7,837 bases of DNA from an uncultured Collinsella sp. (GCA_900554585.1 USHS01000053.1:1-7837), one strand, 5' to 3'. Counted from the stretch's first letter, positions 1 to 6,551 are shown. Numbers and translations: made by a program. The notes: generated by a model from the letters alone, not told the origin.

Positions 1-181
1 GCTCTTCGCTGCTCAGCAGTCCCAGAGCAAGGCAGCTGCTTCTGCCGAGCCGCAGCGCACCGCTCCGGCTGCCAGCCCCGCTCAGGCTGCCCCGACTCGC
101 AACGTTGGCGGTACCGAGCTCCCCAACTTTGGTAACGACCAGTTTGAGCTTCCCGACTTCCTCAAGCGCGGTAGCTTCTAG
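1..181 (+). CDS. ftsZ: Cell division protein FtsZ, C-terminal end (partial)
   Basis: Only the last 59 residues are in the window, read in the frame starting at base 2 and ending in TAG at 179-181. FtsZ is the tubulin-like GTPase that forms the Z-ring; its GTPase domain lies upstream of the window. What is visible is an Ala/Gln/Pro-rich, disordered-looking linker (about residues 1-38 of the fragment) followed by a short conserved tail with LPNFGNDQFELPDFLKRGSF at the very end. That tail fits the FtsZ C-terminal peptide (the D/E-x-P-x-FL-[RK]-[RK] type), the docking site for partners such as SepF. The assignment rests on this tail plus the downstream pgeF/yggS/sepF/yggT/divIVA series that normally follows ftsZ. 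A strong terminator begins 25 bases after the stop. Confidence 0.88.
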   Translation, partial: LFAAQQSQSKAAASAEPQRTAPAASPAQAAPTRNVGGTELPNFGNDQFELPDFLKRGSF

Positions 182-205
182 TTCGTCTTTATCAACGACC
201 TGCAT

Positions 206-240
206 GGGGTGCGTCCGATTGGGCGCACCCCCTTTTTTCT
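206..240 (+). terminator. Intrinsic (Rho-independent) terminator after ftsZ
   Basis: An 11-bp stem pairs 206-216 (GGGGTGCGTCC) with 221-231 (GGGCGCACCCC). It has one T-G wobble and a GATT tetraloop, and is followed at once by six T residues (233-238) and then CTT. This is a textbook intrinsic terminator and should separate ftsZ transcripts from the pgeF-pst operon. Confidence 0.9.
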
Positions 241-273
241 TGTGTTTCACCTTTGTAAACGAAAGCCTCCAAT

Positions 274-320
274 CTCCTTACGTTCCCTTTACGTTTGGTC
301 CCTACCGCTGCGGGTATCCT
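274..320 (+). promoter_or_regulatory. Candidate promoter/operator region with tandem 11-bp repeats upstream of pgeF-pst
   Basis: Two adjacent 11-base units, CTCCTTACGTT (274-284) and CCCTTTACGTT (285-295), agree at 9 of 11 positions. Direct repeats with an 11-bp period are the usual binding layout of PhoB/PhoP-type (OmpR family) response regulators. A possible -10 element TATCCT lies at 315-320; no good -35 is found at 16-18 bp from it, which would fit an activator-dependent promoter. The region lies after the ftsZ terminator and before pgeF-pstSCAB, where a phosphate-starvation promoter would be expected. The repeat is seen directly; the Pho-box role is inference, and the repeat does not clearly match a consensus I know. 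Confidence 0.35.
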
Positions 321-325
321 TTTTG

Positions 326-388
326 ATGAAGTATGGCAGCCGTATGGCACGGACTGCAGCGGCGTCGCCGCGATACTTGTGTTATTAG
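326..388 (+). other. Possible 20-codon upstream ORF in the pgeF leader
   Basis: An ATG at 326 opens a 20-codon frame (MKYGSRMARTAAASPRYLCY) that ends in TAG at 386-388, inside the Shine-Dalgarno sequence TTAGGAGG of pgeF. Such a placement could couple leader translation to pgeF initiation. The ATG has no convincing ribosome binding site, and the peptide resembles nothing I recognise, so it may be a chance frame. A small GC-rich inverted repeat (GCGGC-GTC-GCCGC, 359-371) lies within it. Confidence 0.2.
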
Positions 389-399
389 GAGGCTTTAGT

Positions 400-1200
400 A
401 TGGCAGCACGTGCGGACAACGTTTCGCGTGTCGACCATGATGGAGTTACGTTGGTAGAGGGCGCGACGCACGATGTTCGTTTTGCCTTTACCGAGCGCAC
501 CGGTGGTGTTTCAGAAGATGCGTACTCCTCACTCAATCTGGGCTCGCATGTTGGCGATGACCCCTTTGCCGTTCAAGAAAATCGTCGCCGCACGCTCGAG
601 GCCATAGGGGCTGCCGAGTGCGAGCACAACCTGCTTGTTCCCAATCAAGTGCACGGTGACCATGTCGTGACGGTGACCTCGAACGGTGCCGATGATCTCG
701 AGAACATTCGCGAGCAGATTGCCGAGGGCTGCGATGCCATCGTCTGCACGGTCCGTGAGGTACCCGTGATGCTCTGCTTTGCCGATTGCGTTCCCGTGGT
801 GCTGGTGGCTCCCGGCGGCTTTGCCGTGGTGCACTCTGGCTGGAAGGGTACGATTGCGCGTATTTCCGCCAAGGCGTGCCAAGCGCTCTGCGAGGCGGCT
901 GGCTGCCAGCCGGACGACATCTCTGCCTATATTGGGCCCCATATTCTGGGCGACGAGTACGAGGTGTCCCAAGAACTTATGGACTGCTTTGCCTCCGAGT
1001 TCGCGTGCATCGATGCCGCCACTTCTCGTATGCTCGATCTTTCCGCCGCCATTCGCGAGGCGCTGATGGACGCCGGCGTCGAGGCGAGCGGCATTGTGGA
1101 CACCAAGCTTTCCACTGTTCGTCAGAACGACCGTTTTTATTCCTACCGCAACGAGGGCGGCACCTGCGGGCGCCATGCAGCGATTGGCGTGATGCTATGA
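400..1200 (+). CDS. pgeF: PgeF/YlmD multicopper-oxidase-fold (laccase-domain) peptidoglycan editing protein
   Basis: 266 residues, a normal length for the YfiH/YlmD (DUF152) family. Family members have a metal-binding laccase-like fold; the E. coli member was described as a peptidoglycan editing factor removing wrongly incorporated L-serine, and purine nucleosidase/phosphorylase activity is also reported. The conserved metal-ligand set is visible: H85 in NQVHGDH, C130 in CFADCVP and H145 in VVHSGWKG. The C terminus CGRHAAIGVML also fits the family. The start at ATG 400 is chosen for the strong TTAGGAGG (385-392) 7 bases upstream; a TTG at 295 would add 35 unconserved residues. The stop codon overlaps the pstS start (ATGA, 1197-1200). 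In many Gram-positives this gene lies between ftsZ and yggS; here pst-phoU separates it from yggS. The precise substrate in this organism is not determined by sequence. Confidence 0.93.
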   Translation: MAARADNVSRVDHDGVTLVEGATHDVRFAFTERTGGVSEDAYSSLNLGSHVGDDPFAVQENRRRTLEAIGAAECEHNLLVPNQVHGDHVVTVTSNGADDLENIREQIAEGCDAIVCTVREVPVMLCFADCVPVVLVAPGGFAVVHSGWKGTIARISAKACQALCEAAGCQPDDISAYIGPHILGDEYEVSQELMDCFASEFACIDAATSRMLDLSAAIREALMDAGVEASGIVDTKLSTVRQNDRFYSYRNEGGTCGRHAAIGVML

Positions 1201-2033
1201 GAAAGATCGCATCGGTCCTGAGTGCAGCAGTGCTCACGCTCACGCTGTGCGCCTGTTCCTCGGGATCTTCTGCCTCTTCCATTACCGTTGCCGGCTCTAC
1301 GACGTGCCTTCCCATTGCCGAGATTGCCGCCGAGGGGTTTAAGGAAGAGACCGGCATCGACGTGCTCGTCTCCGGCCTTGGCTCCTCTGCTGGCATCGAA
1401 GCTGTTAGCGCCGGCACCGCCGACATCGCCAGCTCGTCTCGTGGCCTCAATGCCGACGAACAAGACCTTGGGCTGACCCCGATCGTAATCGCGCACGACG
1501 GCATCGCAGTCATCGTGAACGACGACAACCCGGTCGACAACCTTTCGACCGAGCAGCTCCGCGATATTTACACTGGCAAGATCACCAACTGGAAAGAAGT
1601 CGGCGGAGAGGACCTGAAGATTCAGGTTATCAACCGCGACGAGGCGTCCGGTACGCGCGAGGCGTTCCGTACCATCGTGATGGACGGCACGCCGTTCGAT
1701 CGTCGCTCGGCTGTTCTTTCGGGCACGGGCCAGGTGCGCGATGTCGTGTCCCGCTCGCGTGGCGCCATTGGCTACATCTCGCTGGGTTTTGTCGAGAGCC
1801 TCAACGCCAAGACCTCGGTTAAGGCCGTTTCGGTCAACCATGTCGAGGCATCCGAGAAGACGGTCGCAAGCGGCGGCTATCCCATCTCGCGCGACCTTTA
1901 CTTCTTTGTGAAGGGTACGCCTTCGCATCAGGCGCAGGACTACATTGACTATGTGACGTCCGAGAAGATGGACAAGCAGATTCGCGAGGCGGGCTTTATT
2001 CCCGTCACCAACGACGGAAAGGGGAGTGAGTAG
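1197..2033 (+). CDS. pstS: Phosphate ABC transporter, substrate-binding lipoprotein PstS
   Basis: 278 residues, the length of the shorter Gram-positive PstS type. It captures inorganic phosphate outside the membrane and delivers it to PstC/PstA. The N terminus is a lipoprotein signal: basic MRK, a hydrophobic stretch, then lipobox LCAC with the predicted lipidated cysteine at C20 (Cys at -2 is slightly unusual), followed by a Ser/Gly linker. Phosphate-contact motifs are present: AGSTTCLP (32-39), SGLGSSAGIEAV (59-70), the DIASSSR segment (76-82) and RDEASGTRE (147-155), which corresponds to the conserved Gly-Thr-Arg loop. The ATG overlaps the pgeF stop by 4 bp and has no strong Shine-Dalgarno of its own, so translation probably depends on coupling to pgeF. 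PstC follows directly. Confidence 0.95.
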   Translation: MRKIASVLSAAVLTLTLCACSSGSSASSITVAGSTTCLPIAEIAAEGFKEETGIDVLVSGLGSSAGIEAVSAGTADIASSSRGLNADEQDLGLTPIVIAHDGIAVIVNDDNPVDNLSTEQLRDIYTGKITNWKEVGGEDLKIQVINRDEASGTREAFRTIVMDGTPFDRRSAVLSGTGQVRDVVSRSRGAIGYISLGFVESLNAKTSVKAVSVNHVEASEKTVASGGYPISRDLYFFVKGTPSHQAQDYIDYVTSEKMDKQIREAGFIPVTNDGKGSE

Positions 2034-2034
2034 C

Positions 2035-2958
2035 GTGGAAGCACAGGAAACCCCCCAGATTGAGCAGGAGGCTCAGGCGCCCAAAAAGCGTGAGTTGGCG
2101 TTGGTGTCGCGCAGCACCTATCTCAAAGAGAAAGCGCTGCAGTGGATCTTCTTTGCCTGCGCGTTCTTGGCGGTCGTCACCGTCATCCTGATTTTTGTCT
2201 TTACCACGTACTCGGCGCTGCCCGTCTTTACCGACATCGGCCTGGCGGACTTCTTTAGCTTTACGTGGGCGCCCTCCGAGGGTCACTACGGCATTATGTC
2301 ACTGCTGGCGGGCTCTGGTCTGGTGACGGTCGGTGCGCTTGCCATGGGCGTGCCCCTGGGTGTGGGTACGGCCGTGTATCTGGTCGAGATTGCCAGCAAG
2401 TGCGTGCGCAGGCTCATCAGTCCCGCCGTCGACCTGCTGGCGGGCATCCCCTCCATCATCTACGGTTTCTTTGGCATGGTCATCATCCGTCCGTTTATCG
2501 CGCAGCTGACCGGCGGTCTTGGCTTTGGCGCGCTGACGGCGTGGTTCGTACTCGCCATCATGATCGTTCCCACCATCACGACGCTTACCATCGATGCCCT
2601 CAATTCCATCCCCATGGGCATTCGCGAGGCGTCCTATGCCATGGGTGCCACCAAGTGGCAGACCATCTACAAGGTCGTGCTGCCTGCAGCCAAGCTGGGC
2701 ATTGTCGATGCAATCGTCTTGGGTATGGGGCGTGCCATCGGTGAGACCATGGCCGTGCTGATGGTCGTGGGCAACGCCCCGGTCATTCCGGATAGCATTT
2801 CGAGCCCCATCTCGACGCTCACGAGCCAGATCGCACTCGACATGAGCTATTCCTCGGGCCTGCATCGCTCGGCTCTGTTTGGCATGGGCGTGGTCCTGTT
2901 TATCATCTCCGCTGCACTGGTGGGTATCGTTCGCCTGATTTCCAAGAAGAGGGGGTAG
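2035..2958 (+). CDS. pstC: Phosphate ABC transporter permease PstC
   Basis: About 307 residues with six predicted membrane segments; one of two inner-membrane subunits of the PstSCAB phosphate importer. TM1 lies near 37-58, followed by an extracytoplasmic loop and the core permease domain from about residue 86. The cytoplasmic EAA-type loop that contacts PstB is clear at 197-218 (REASYAMGATKWQTIYKVVLPA), followed by the family motif MGRAIGET (231-238). The start is GTG in either case. GTG 2035 is preferred because GGAG (2023-2026) lies 8 bases upstream; GTG 2026 in the same frame would overlap pstS and add three residues (MSS) but has a poorer ribosome site. The gene begins one base after the pstS stop, and pstA starts 3 bases after its stop. 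Confidence 0.95.
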   Translation: MEAQETPQIEQEAQAPKKRELALVSRSTYLKEKALQWIFFACAFLAVVTVILIFVFTTYSALPVFTDIGLADFFSFTWAPSEGHYGIMSLLAGSGLVTVGALAMGVPLGVGTAVYLVEIASKCVRRLISPAVDLLAGIPSIIYGFFGMVIIRPFIAQLTGGLGFGALTAWFVLAIMIVPTITTLTIDALNSIPMGIREASYAMGATKWQTIYKVVLPAAKLGIVDAIVLGMGRAIGETMAVLMVVGNAPVIPDSISSPISTLTSQIALDMSYSSGLHRSALFGMGVVLFIISAALVGIVRLISKKRG

Positions 2959-2961
2959 GCT

Positions 2962-3867
2962 ATGTCCGATTCCGTTGACACGACGGTCGATACGACCTCG
3001 TCGCGCGAGCGCATCAAGCGTGCCCTTTCCCATGGCAGGAAGGGCCGCATCAACAAGGACCTGTCCAACAAGATTATGCTCGGCGTGTTTCGCGCCGCGG
3101 CCTATATCACCACCCTGGTGTTGCTTGCCATCATCGCCTACGTGGTCATCAACGGTCTTCCGCATATCTCGCTCGACTTTATCTTCGGCTGGCCGCAGGG
3201 CGTAAACGCCGAGGGTGGCATCTGGCCCACGATCGTCTCGACCATCTACGTGACGGCGCTCGCCATGCTCATCTGCACGCCGGTTGCCGTTTTGGCTGCG
3301 GTCTATCTGGCTGAGTACGCCAAGCAGGGTAAGATTGTCGACGTCATTCGCTATGCTGCCGATGCCCTGGCCTCGGTGCCTTCCATCGTTATGGGCCTCT
3401 TTGGTTACGCCTTGTTCGTCGAGGCTATGGGCCTGGGTCTTTCGATGGTTTCGGCCGCCCTGGCGCTGGCGCTTCTGATGCTGCCCATCGTCATGCGCAC
3501 CACCGAGGAGGCAATCCGCGCCGTTCCGCGCTATATCCGTTGGGGTGCATATGGCCTGGGCGCCACCAAGTGGCAGGTCGTCTCCAAGATCGTGCTTCCT
3601 TCGGCCTTTGGCCGCATCGCCACCGGCATCGTCCTTGCCATCGGCCGCGCCATCGGCGAGACCGCCGTGGTGCTCTACACCATGGGTCAGGCCATCAACC
3701 TGCCTATCTCGCCGCTCGATTCCGGTCGTCCCATGACCGTTCACCTTTATCTGCTTGCCAACGACGGCATCAACATGAACGCAGCCTACGGCACCGCGCT
3801 TTTGCTGATGGCGATTATTCTGGCCTTCAACCTGTTTGCGCGTTATCTGTCGCGCAAGCGCCGCTAG
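2962..3867 (+). CDS. pstA: Phosphate ABC transporter permease PstA
   Basis: 301 residues, the second membrane subunit of the phosphate importer, pairing with PstC. A hydrophilic cytoplasmic N terminus (1-40, rich in Ser/Thr, Arg and Lys) precedes TM1 (about 44-64); further hydrophobic segments lie near 90-118, 133-153, 158-178, 217-243 and 273-293. The EAA-type coupling loop is at 194-215 (WGAYGLGATKWQVVSKIVLP), followed by AIGRAIGETAVVLY (226-239), characteristic of PstA. The C terminus is basic (RYLSRKRR), as expected for a cytoplasmic end. ATG 2962 is supported by a purine-rich GAAGAGGGGG (2946-2955) 6 bases upstream. It sits between pstC and pstB and is part of the same operon. Confidence 0.95.
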   Translation: MSDSVDTTVDTTSSRERIKRALSHGRKGRINKDLSNKIMLGVFRAAAYITTLVLLAIIAYVVINGLPHISLDFIFGWPQGVNAEGGIWPTIVSTIYVTALAMLICTPVAVLAAVYLAEYAKQGKIVDVIRYAADALASVPSIVMGLFGYALFVEAMGLGLSMVSAALALALLMLPIVMRTTEEAIRAVPRYIRWGAYGLGATKWQVVSKIVLPSAFGRIATGIVLAIGRAIGETAVVLYTMGQAINLPISPLDSGRPMTVHLYLLANDGINMNAAYGTALLLMAIILAFNLFARYLSRKRR

Positions 3868-3879
3868 TTAAGGAGTCCC

Positions 3880-4683
3880 ATGTCCGTCTATCAGTCCGCT
3901 CCCACGCCGGAGCAAGCGGCCATCACGGCCAAGGATTTCAACTTCTGGTACGGTGACTTTCATGCGCTGACGGGGCTCGACCTCAACATCGCCAAAAACG
4001 CCATCACCTCGTTTATCGGCCCTTCGGGCTGCGGTAAATCGACGTTTTTGCGCTGCATCAACCGTATGAACGACCTTATCGAGGGTACTCGCGTCGAGGG
4101 TACCATGACGCTCGACGGCAACGATATCTATGCCGAGGGCGTCGACCCGGTCGACCTTCGCCGCCGCGTGGGCATGATTTTTCAGCAGCCCAACCCGTTT
4201 CCCAAATCCATCTACGAGAATGTCGCTTTTGGCCCTCGTTTGCAGGGCGTGACTAGCAAAAGCGACCTCGATGACATCGTGGAAGAATCGCTCAAGCGCG
4301 CCAACCTCTGGAAAGAGGTATCCAATCAGCTCAACAAGGATGGTTTGGCGCTCTCGGGCGGTCAACAGCAGCGTCTGTGCATCGCGCGCGTGCTTGCGGT
4401 GCAGCCCGATGTCCTTCTGATGGATGAGCCCTGCTCCGCCATCGACCCCACGTCCGTCTCTAAGGTCGAGGATCTGATGGCTGAGCTGGCGCCCGAGATG
4501 ACGATTATCATCGTCACGCATTCTATGCAGCAGGCGGCTCGCATCAGCGACTACACCGCATTTTTCCTGCAGGAAGTTGCCGGTGAGCCCGCCACGCTCA
4601 TCGAGTATGGTCAAACCGACGCGATCTTCACCAGTCCGGCGGATTCGCGGACGGAAGACTATATCACCGGCCGCTTTGGCTGA
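3880..4683 (+). CDS. pstB: Phosphate ABC transporter ATP-binding protein PstB
   Basis: 267 residues; the ATPase that powers phosphate import, working as a dimer on the cytoplasmic face of PstC/PstA. All ABC motifs are intact: Walker [10 protein letters not shown] (47-55), Q-loop [12 protein letters not shown] (99-110, the PstB-specific form), signature LSGGQQQR (158-165), Walker B VLLMDEP (178-184), D-loop SAIDP (186-190) and H-loop H214 in VTHSMQQ. A small departure is [10 protein letters not shown], where most PstB proteins have T-S-A-L; the catalytic glutamate is kept. ATG 3880 is preceded by TAAGGAG (3869-3875) 4 bases upstream, one of the best ribosome sites in the window. A 92-base spacer with two dyads separates it from phoU. 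Confidence 0.97.
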   Translation: MSVYQSAPTPEQAAITAKDFNFWYGDFHALTGLDLNIAKNAITSFIGPSGCGKSTFLRCINRMNDLIEGTRVEGTMTLDGNDIYAEGVDPVDLRRRVGMIFQQPNPFPKSIYENVAFGPRLQGVTSKSDLDDIVEESLKRANLWKEVSNQLNKDGLALSGGQQQRLCIARVLAVQPDVLLMDEPCSAIDPTSVSKVEDLMAELAPEMTIIIVTHSMQQAARISDYTAFFLQEVAGEPATLIEYGQTDAIFTSPADSRTEDYITGRFG

Positions 4684-4775
4684 TCGGTGCGACTAGTCCC
4701 AAGTCGATCGGACCTGGTCCGGTGCGTATTCACTGTGCGGGCGGCATGACCGCACCCAACTGATTGGAGTGAACC
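4684..4775 (+). promoter_or_regulatory. pstB-phoU spacer with two inverted repeats
   Basis: Two dyads are visible. The first is CGGACC-T-GGTCCG (4709-4721), extendable by one wobble and one A-T pair to 4707-4723. The second pairs GTGCGG (4735-4740) with CCGCAC (4750-4755) around a 9-base loop. Neither is followed by a T-run, so they are not intrinsic terminators. They could be an operator or mRNA processing/stability hairpins that set phoU expression apart from the transporter. The structure is seen; the role is a guess. The phoU ribosome site TTGGAG is at 4764-4769. Confidence 0.35.
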
Positions 4776-5633
4776 ATGCGCAAACTGTTTTCCCGTCAGC
4801 TCATCGAGGCCCGTCACGAGATGCTGAGCATCTTCGAGGCCGTCGATCTGGCCCTTCACGACGCCGTGAAGGCCTATGTGACCGACGACCGCAAGCTCGC
4901 CACCAAGACCAAGAAGCGCACGCTTTCGATCGATGCTCGCTGCGCCAACTTGGAGGCCGTGTGCTACAACCTGATCGCTACGCAGTCGCCGGTCGCCTCC
5001 GACTTCCGATTGCTGCAGACGATTATCTACGTCGACTTTAACCTGCAGCGCATGACCGATAAGGTTCGCCAAATCTGCCGCGCCACGCGTCACATGGTCA
5101 AGGCCGACATCTCGCTGCCTCAGGAGCTCGTCGGTACGGTTGAGGCCGAGGCCGAAGCTGTTTACCAGGTGCTGGGTTCATCGCTTTCTGCGCTCGTCAC
5201 TAACGACATGTCCATCATCTGCAACTTGGCCGTCGAGGACGAGCCGGTGCATGCGGCGTATGAGAAGTTCTTCCGCACCTTTAACCGCATGGACACCGGC
5301 GATTTTATGGACGACGACAGCAACTATGACGACCTGCGTCGCGCCATCATGGTCTCGCGCTACCTCGATCGCATCGCCTCGATTTCCATTGATGCCGCCT
5401 GCCGTCTGACCTTCCTTTTGACCGGACAGCGTATGACTGCCGGCGATATCGCCCGTACGGACGAGGATGAGCTCGAGAGCATGCGCGTGCCTTCGGGCGA
5501 GGGCGTCATTATGAGGCCCGCCGTCGATGCACGCTATGTTGCCAAGGTGCCTGCTAACGAGGTGAGCGAGGGGCTTCGCTACCTGCTGGATCATCTTGAG
5601 GACGAGGATGATGCCGAGGACGACGAGGACTAG
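4776..5633 (+). CDS. phoU: PhoU-family phosphate transport/signalling regulator, with acidic C-terminal extension
   Basis: 285 residues, longer than the usual 215-240 for PhoU. PhoU is a cytoplasmic protein of two three-helix repeats that restrains Pst transport and the phosphate two-component system. The helical repeats cover about 1-105 and 115-215. Family-like stretches are YNLIATQSPVASDFRLLQTI (64-83) and YLDRIASISIDAA (196-208). The metal-binding E/DxxxD motifs are altered: Q91-x3-D95 in the first repeat and D198-x3-S202 in the second. After residue 220 comes an extension that ends in an acidic run (EDEDDAEDDED). The assignment rests on the repeats and on the position directly after pstB. 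ATG 4776 has GGAG 6 bases upstream. No phoR/phoB-like two-component genes are in the window. Confidence 0.9.
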   Translation: MRKLFSRQLIEARHEMLSIFEAVDLALHDAVKAYVTDDRKLATKTKKRTLSIDARCANLEAVCYNLIATQSPVASDFRLLQTIIYVDFNLQRMTDKVRQICRATRHMVKADISLPQELVGTVEAEAEAVYQVLGSSLSALVTNDMSIICNLAVEDEPVHAAYEKFFRTFNRMDTGDFMDDDSNYDDLRRAIMVSRYLDRIASISIDAACRLTFLLTGQRMTAGDIARTDEDELESMRVPSGEGVIMRPAVDARYVAKVPANEVSEGLRYLLDHLEDEDDAEDDED

Positions 5634-5671
5634 GGCAGCCCCGTTCGTTGAGAGATTGTAAATACCTAAGG

Positions 5672-5703
5672 GAGCGCGGCCTTGCGGATGCGGGGTTGCG
5701 CTC
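5672..5703 (+). other. Hairpin in the phoU-yggS spacer, possible weak terminator
   Basis: GAGCGCGGCC (5672-5681) can pair with GGTTGCGCTC (5694-5703) through 10 bp, two of them G-T, around a 12-base loop. The following bases (TTGCGTTAGC) are only weakly T-rich, so as an intrinsic terminator it is poor; it may attenuate read-through or protect the 3' end of the pst-phoU mRNA. I found no convincing promoter in the 120-base gap 5634-5753, so whether yggS is read from pst-phoU or has its own promoter is open. Confidence 0.35.
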
Positions 5704-5753
5704 TTGCGTTAGCATGGGACTACTTGTTGTGCTGTTAGCGGAGGCGATTGGCA

Positions 5754-6491
5754 ATGGATAACTATTTGAATGTAATGCGCGCTCGCCGCGAGCAGATACT
5801 CGAGCGTTTCTATGCCGCGCTCGATCGCGCGGGGAGGTCCCGCGATGCCGCGCGTCTGATTGCCGTGTCCAAGACCGTCGGCGTCGATGAGACCATCGTG
5901 GCCATCCAGGTGGGATACCGCCATTTTGCCGAGAACCGCTCGCAAGAGCTCGTCCGCAAACTCGCAGGTCTGGCGGAGCATCCGGAGCTGCCCAAGGTAC
6001 GCTTTGATATGATCGGCAACCTTCAGACCAACAAGATTAACGCGGTGTTGGGTTCGGCCGAGCTGATTCATTCGGTTGGTTCGCTTCATTTGGCGCAGGC
6101 GATCTCGAGCCGTGCCGTTCGCAAGATCGAAGCGGGCGAGCTTTCTGCTCCCCAACAGGTGCTAATCGAGGTTAACGTAAGCGGCGAGGAGTCCAAGGGC
6201 GGCTTTTCGCCCGATGAGATTCGTGGCGCTGCCGGCGAGCTTGCGGAACTTGAGGGAATTTGTGTGCAGGGCCTTATGACCATGGCTCCTCGAGGGAACA
6301 AGGATGTGGCACGTCGCACTTTTGCCGGGCTGCGAGAGCTGAGGGATGAGCTGGAGGCGGCGCATCCCGATCTGAGCTTGCCCGAGCTCTCTTGCGGCAT
6401 GAGCGAGGACTTTGAGCCCGCCCTTGAGGAGGGCTCTACGCTCATTCGTCTGGGCAGGGTAGTATTTAGCCCGGAGTTTGCAGTAAAATAG
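5754..6491 (+). CDS. yggS: YggS/YlmE/PLPBP family pyridoxal phosphate homeostasis protein
   Basis: 245 residues, the normal length for this family. It is a cytosolic single-domain TIM-barrel protein that binds pyridoxal 5'-phosphate and buffers vitamin B6 and amino-acid metabolism without a known enzymatic reaction. The PLP lysine is K40 in LIAVSKT. Other family motifs are FAENRSQE (58-65), IGNLQTNK (87-94), NVSGEESKGG (141-150), GLMTM (173-177) and the phosphate-binding region CGMSEDFEPALEEGSTLIRL (214-233). ATG 5754 is preferred: GGAGG (5740-5744) is 9 bases upstream, whereas the in-frame TTG at 5748 would be only 3 bases from it. In Gram-positives it typically sits between pgeF and sepF, as here apart from the intervening pst-phoU block. 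It ends 60 bases before sepF. Confidence 0.95.
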   Translation: MDNYLNVMRARREQILERFYAALDRAGRSRDAARLIAVSKTVGVDETIVAIQVGYRHFAENRSQELVRKLAGLAEHPELPKVRFDMIGNLQTNKINAVLGSAELIHSVGSLHLAQAISSRAVRKIEAGELSAPQQVLIEVNVSGEESKGGFSPDEIRGAAGELAELEGICVQGLMTMAPRGNKDVARRTFAGLRELRDELEAAHPDLSLPELSCGMSEDFEPALEEGSTLIRLGRVVFSPEFAVK

Positions 6492-6492
6492 G

Positions 6493-6535
6493 GCTCTGAA
6501 GTGCGCACTGGTTTACAGAGCGCCTGCACTAAACC
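6493..6535 (+). repeat. Interlocking inverted repeats between yggS and sepF
   Basis: GCTCTG (6493-6498) pairs with CAGAGC (6516-6521). Inside that loop lies a perfect 10-bp palindrome AGTGCGCACT (6500-6509). The rest of the loop, GGTTTA (6510-6515), is complementary to TAAACC (6530-6535) outside it, so the two outer pairings interlock as a pseudoknot or as alternative folds. The second arm ends just before the sepF ribosome site AGAGGA (6539-6544). This is dense structure for a 60-base spacer and could be an operator or an RNA element. No T-run follows, so it is not a terminator. Confidence 0.4.
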
Positions 6536-6551
6536 GTGAGAGGACACAACC

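Noticed and set aside
105..326. A 73-codon plus-strand frame across the ftsZ tail and its terminator
   Set aside because: It runs through the end of ftsZ in a different frame and through the terminator hairpin, with low-complexity Ser/Thr and no ribosome site.
295..399. N-terminal extension of pgeF from TTG 295
   Set aside because: The added 35 residues are not family-like and TTG 295 has no ribosome site, while ATG 400 has a near-perfect one.
1090..1145. Possible pstS promoter within the 3' part of pgeF
   Set aside because: A T-rich stretch near 1134-1140 has no -35 at acceptable spacing and no period-11 repeat; the evidence is too weak to call.
786..1196. Extension of the pstS frame upstream into pgeF from ATG 786
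   Set aside because: It overlaps pgeF in another frame, and the Arg-rich sequence is a shadow; the lipoprotein signal begins precisely at ATG 1197.
1143..1928. A 261-codon minus-strand frame across pstS
   Set aside because: It lies opposite a clear PstS gene, has a low-complexity Arg/Ala/Gly composition and no family motif.
2299..3744. A 481-codon open frame on the minus strand across pstC and pstA
   Set aside because: It is the antisense shadow of two well-supported permease genes. Its product is dominated by His, Asp, Gly and Arg with no recognisable domain, as expected when GC-rich codon bias leaves a reverse frame open.
3868..4614. A 248-codon minus-strand frame across pstB
   Set aside because: It is the reverse of an intact PstB with all ABC motifs; no ribosome site or domain supports it.
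5648..5664. TTGAGA and TAAATA as a yggS promoter
   Set aside because: The two elements are only 5 bases apart and cannot work as a -35/-10 pair; neither finds a proper partner at 16-18 bp.
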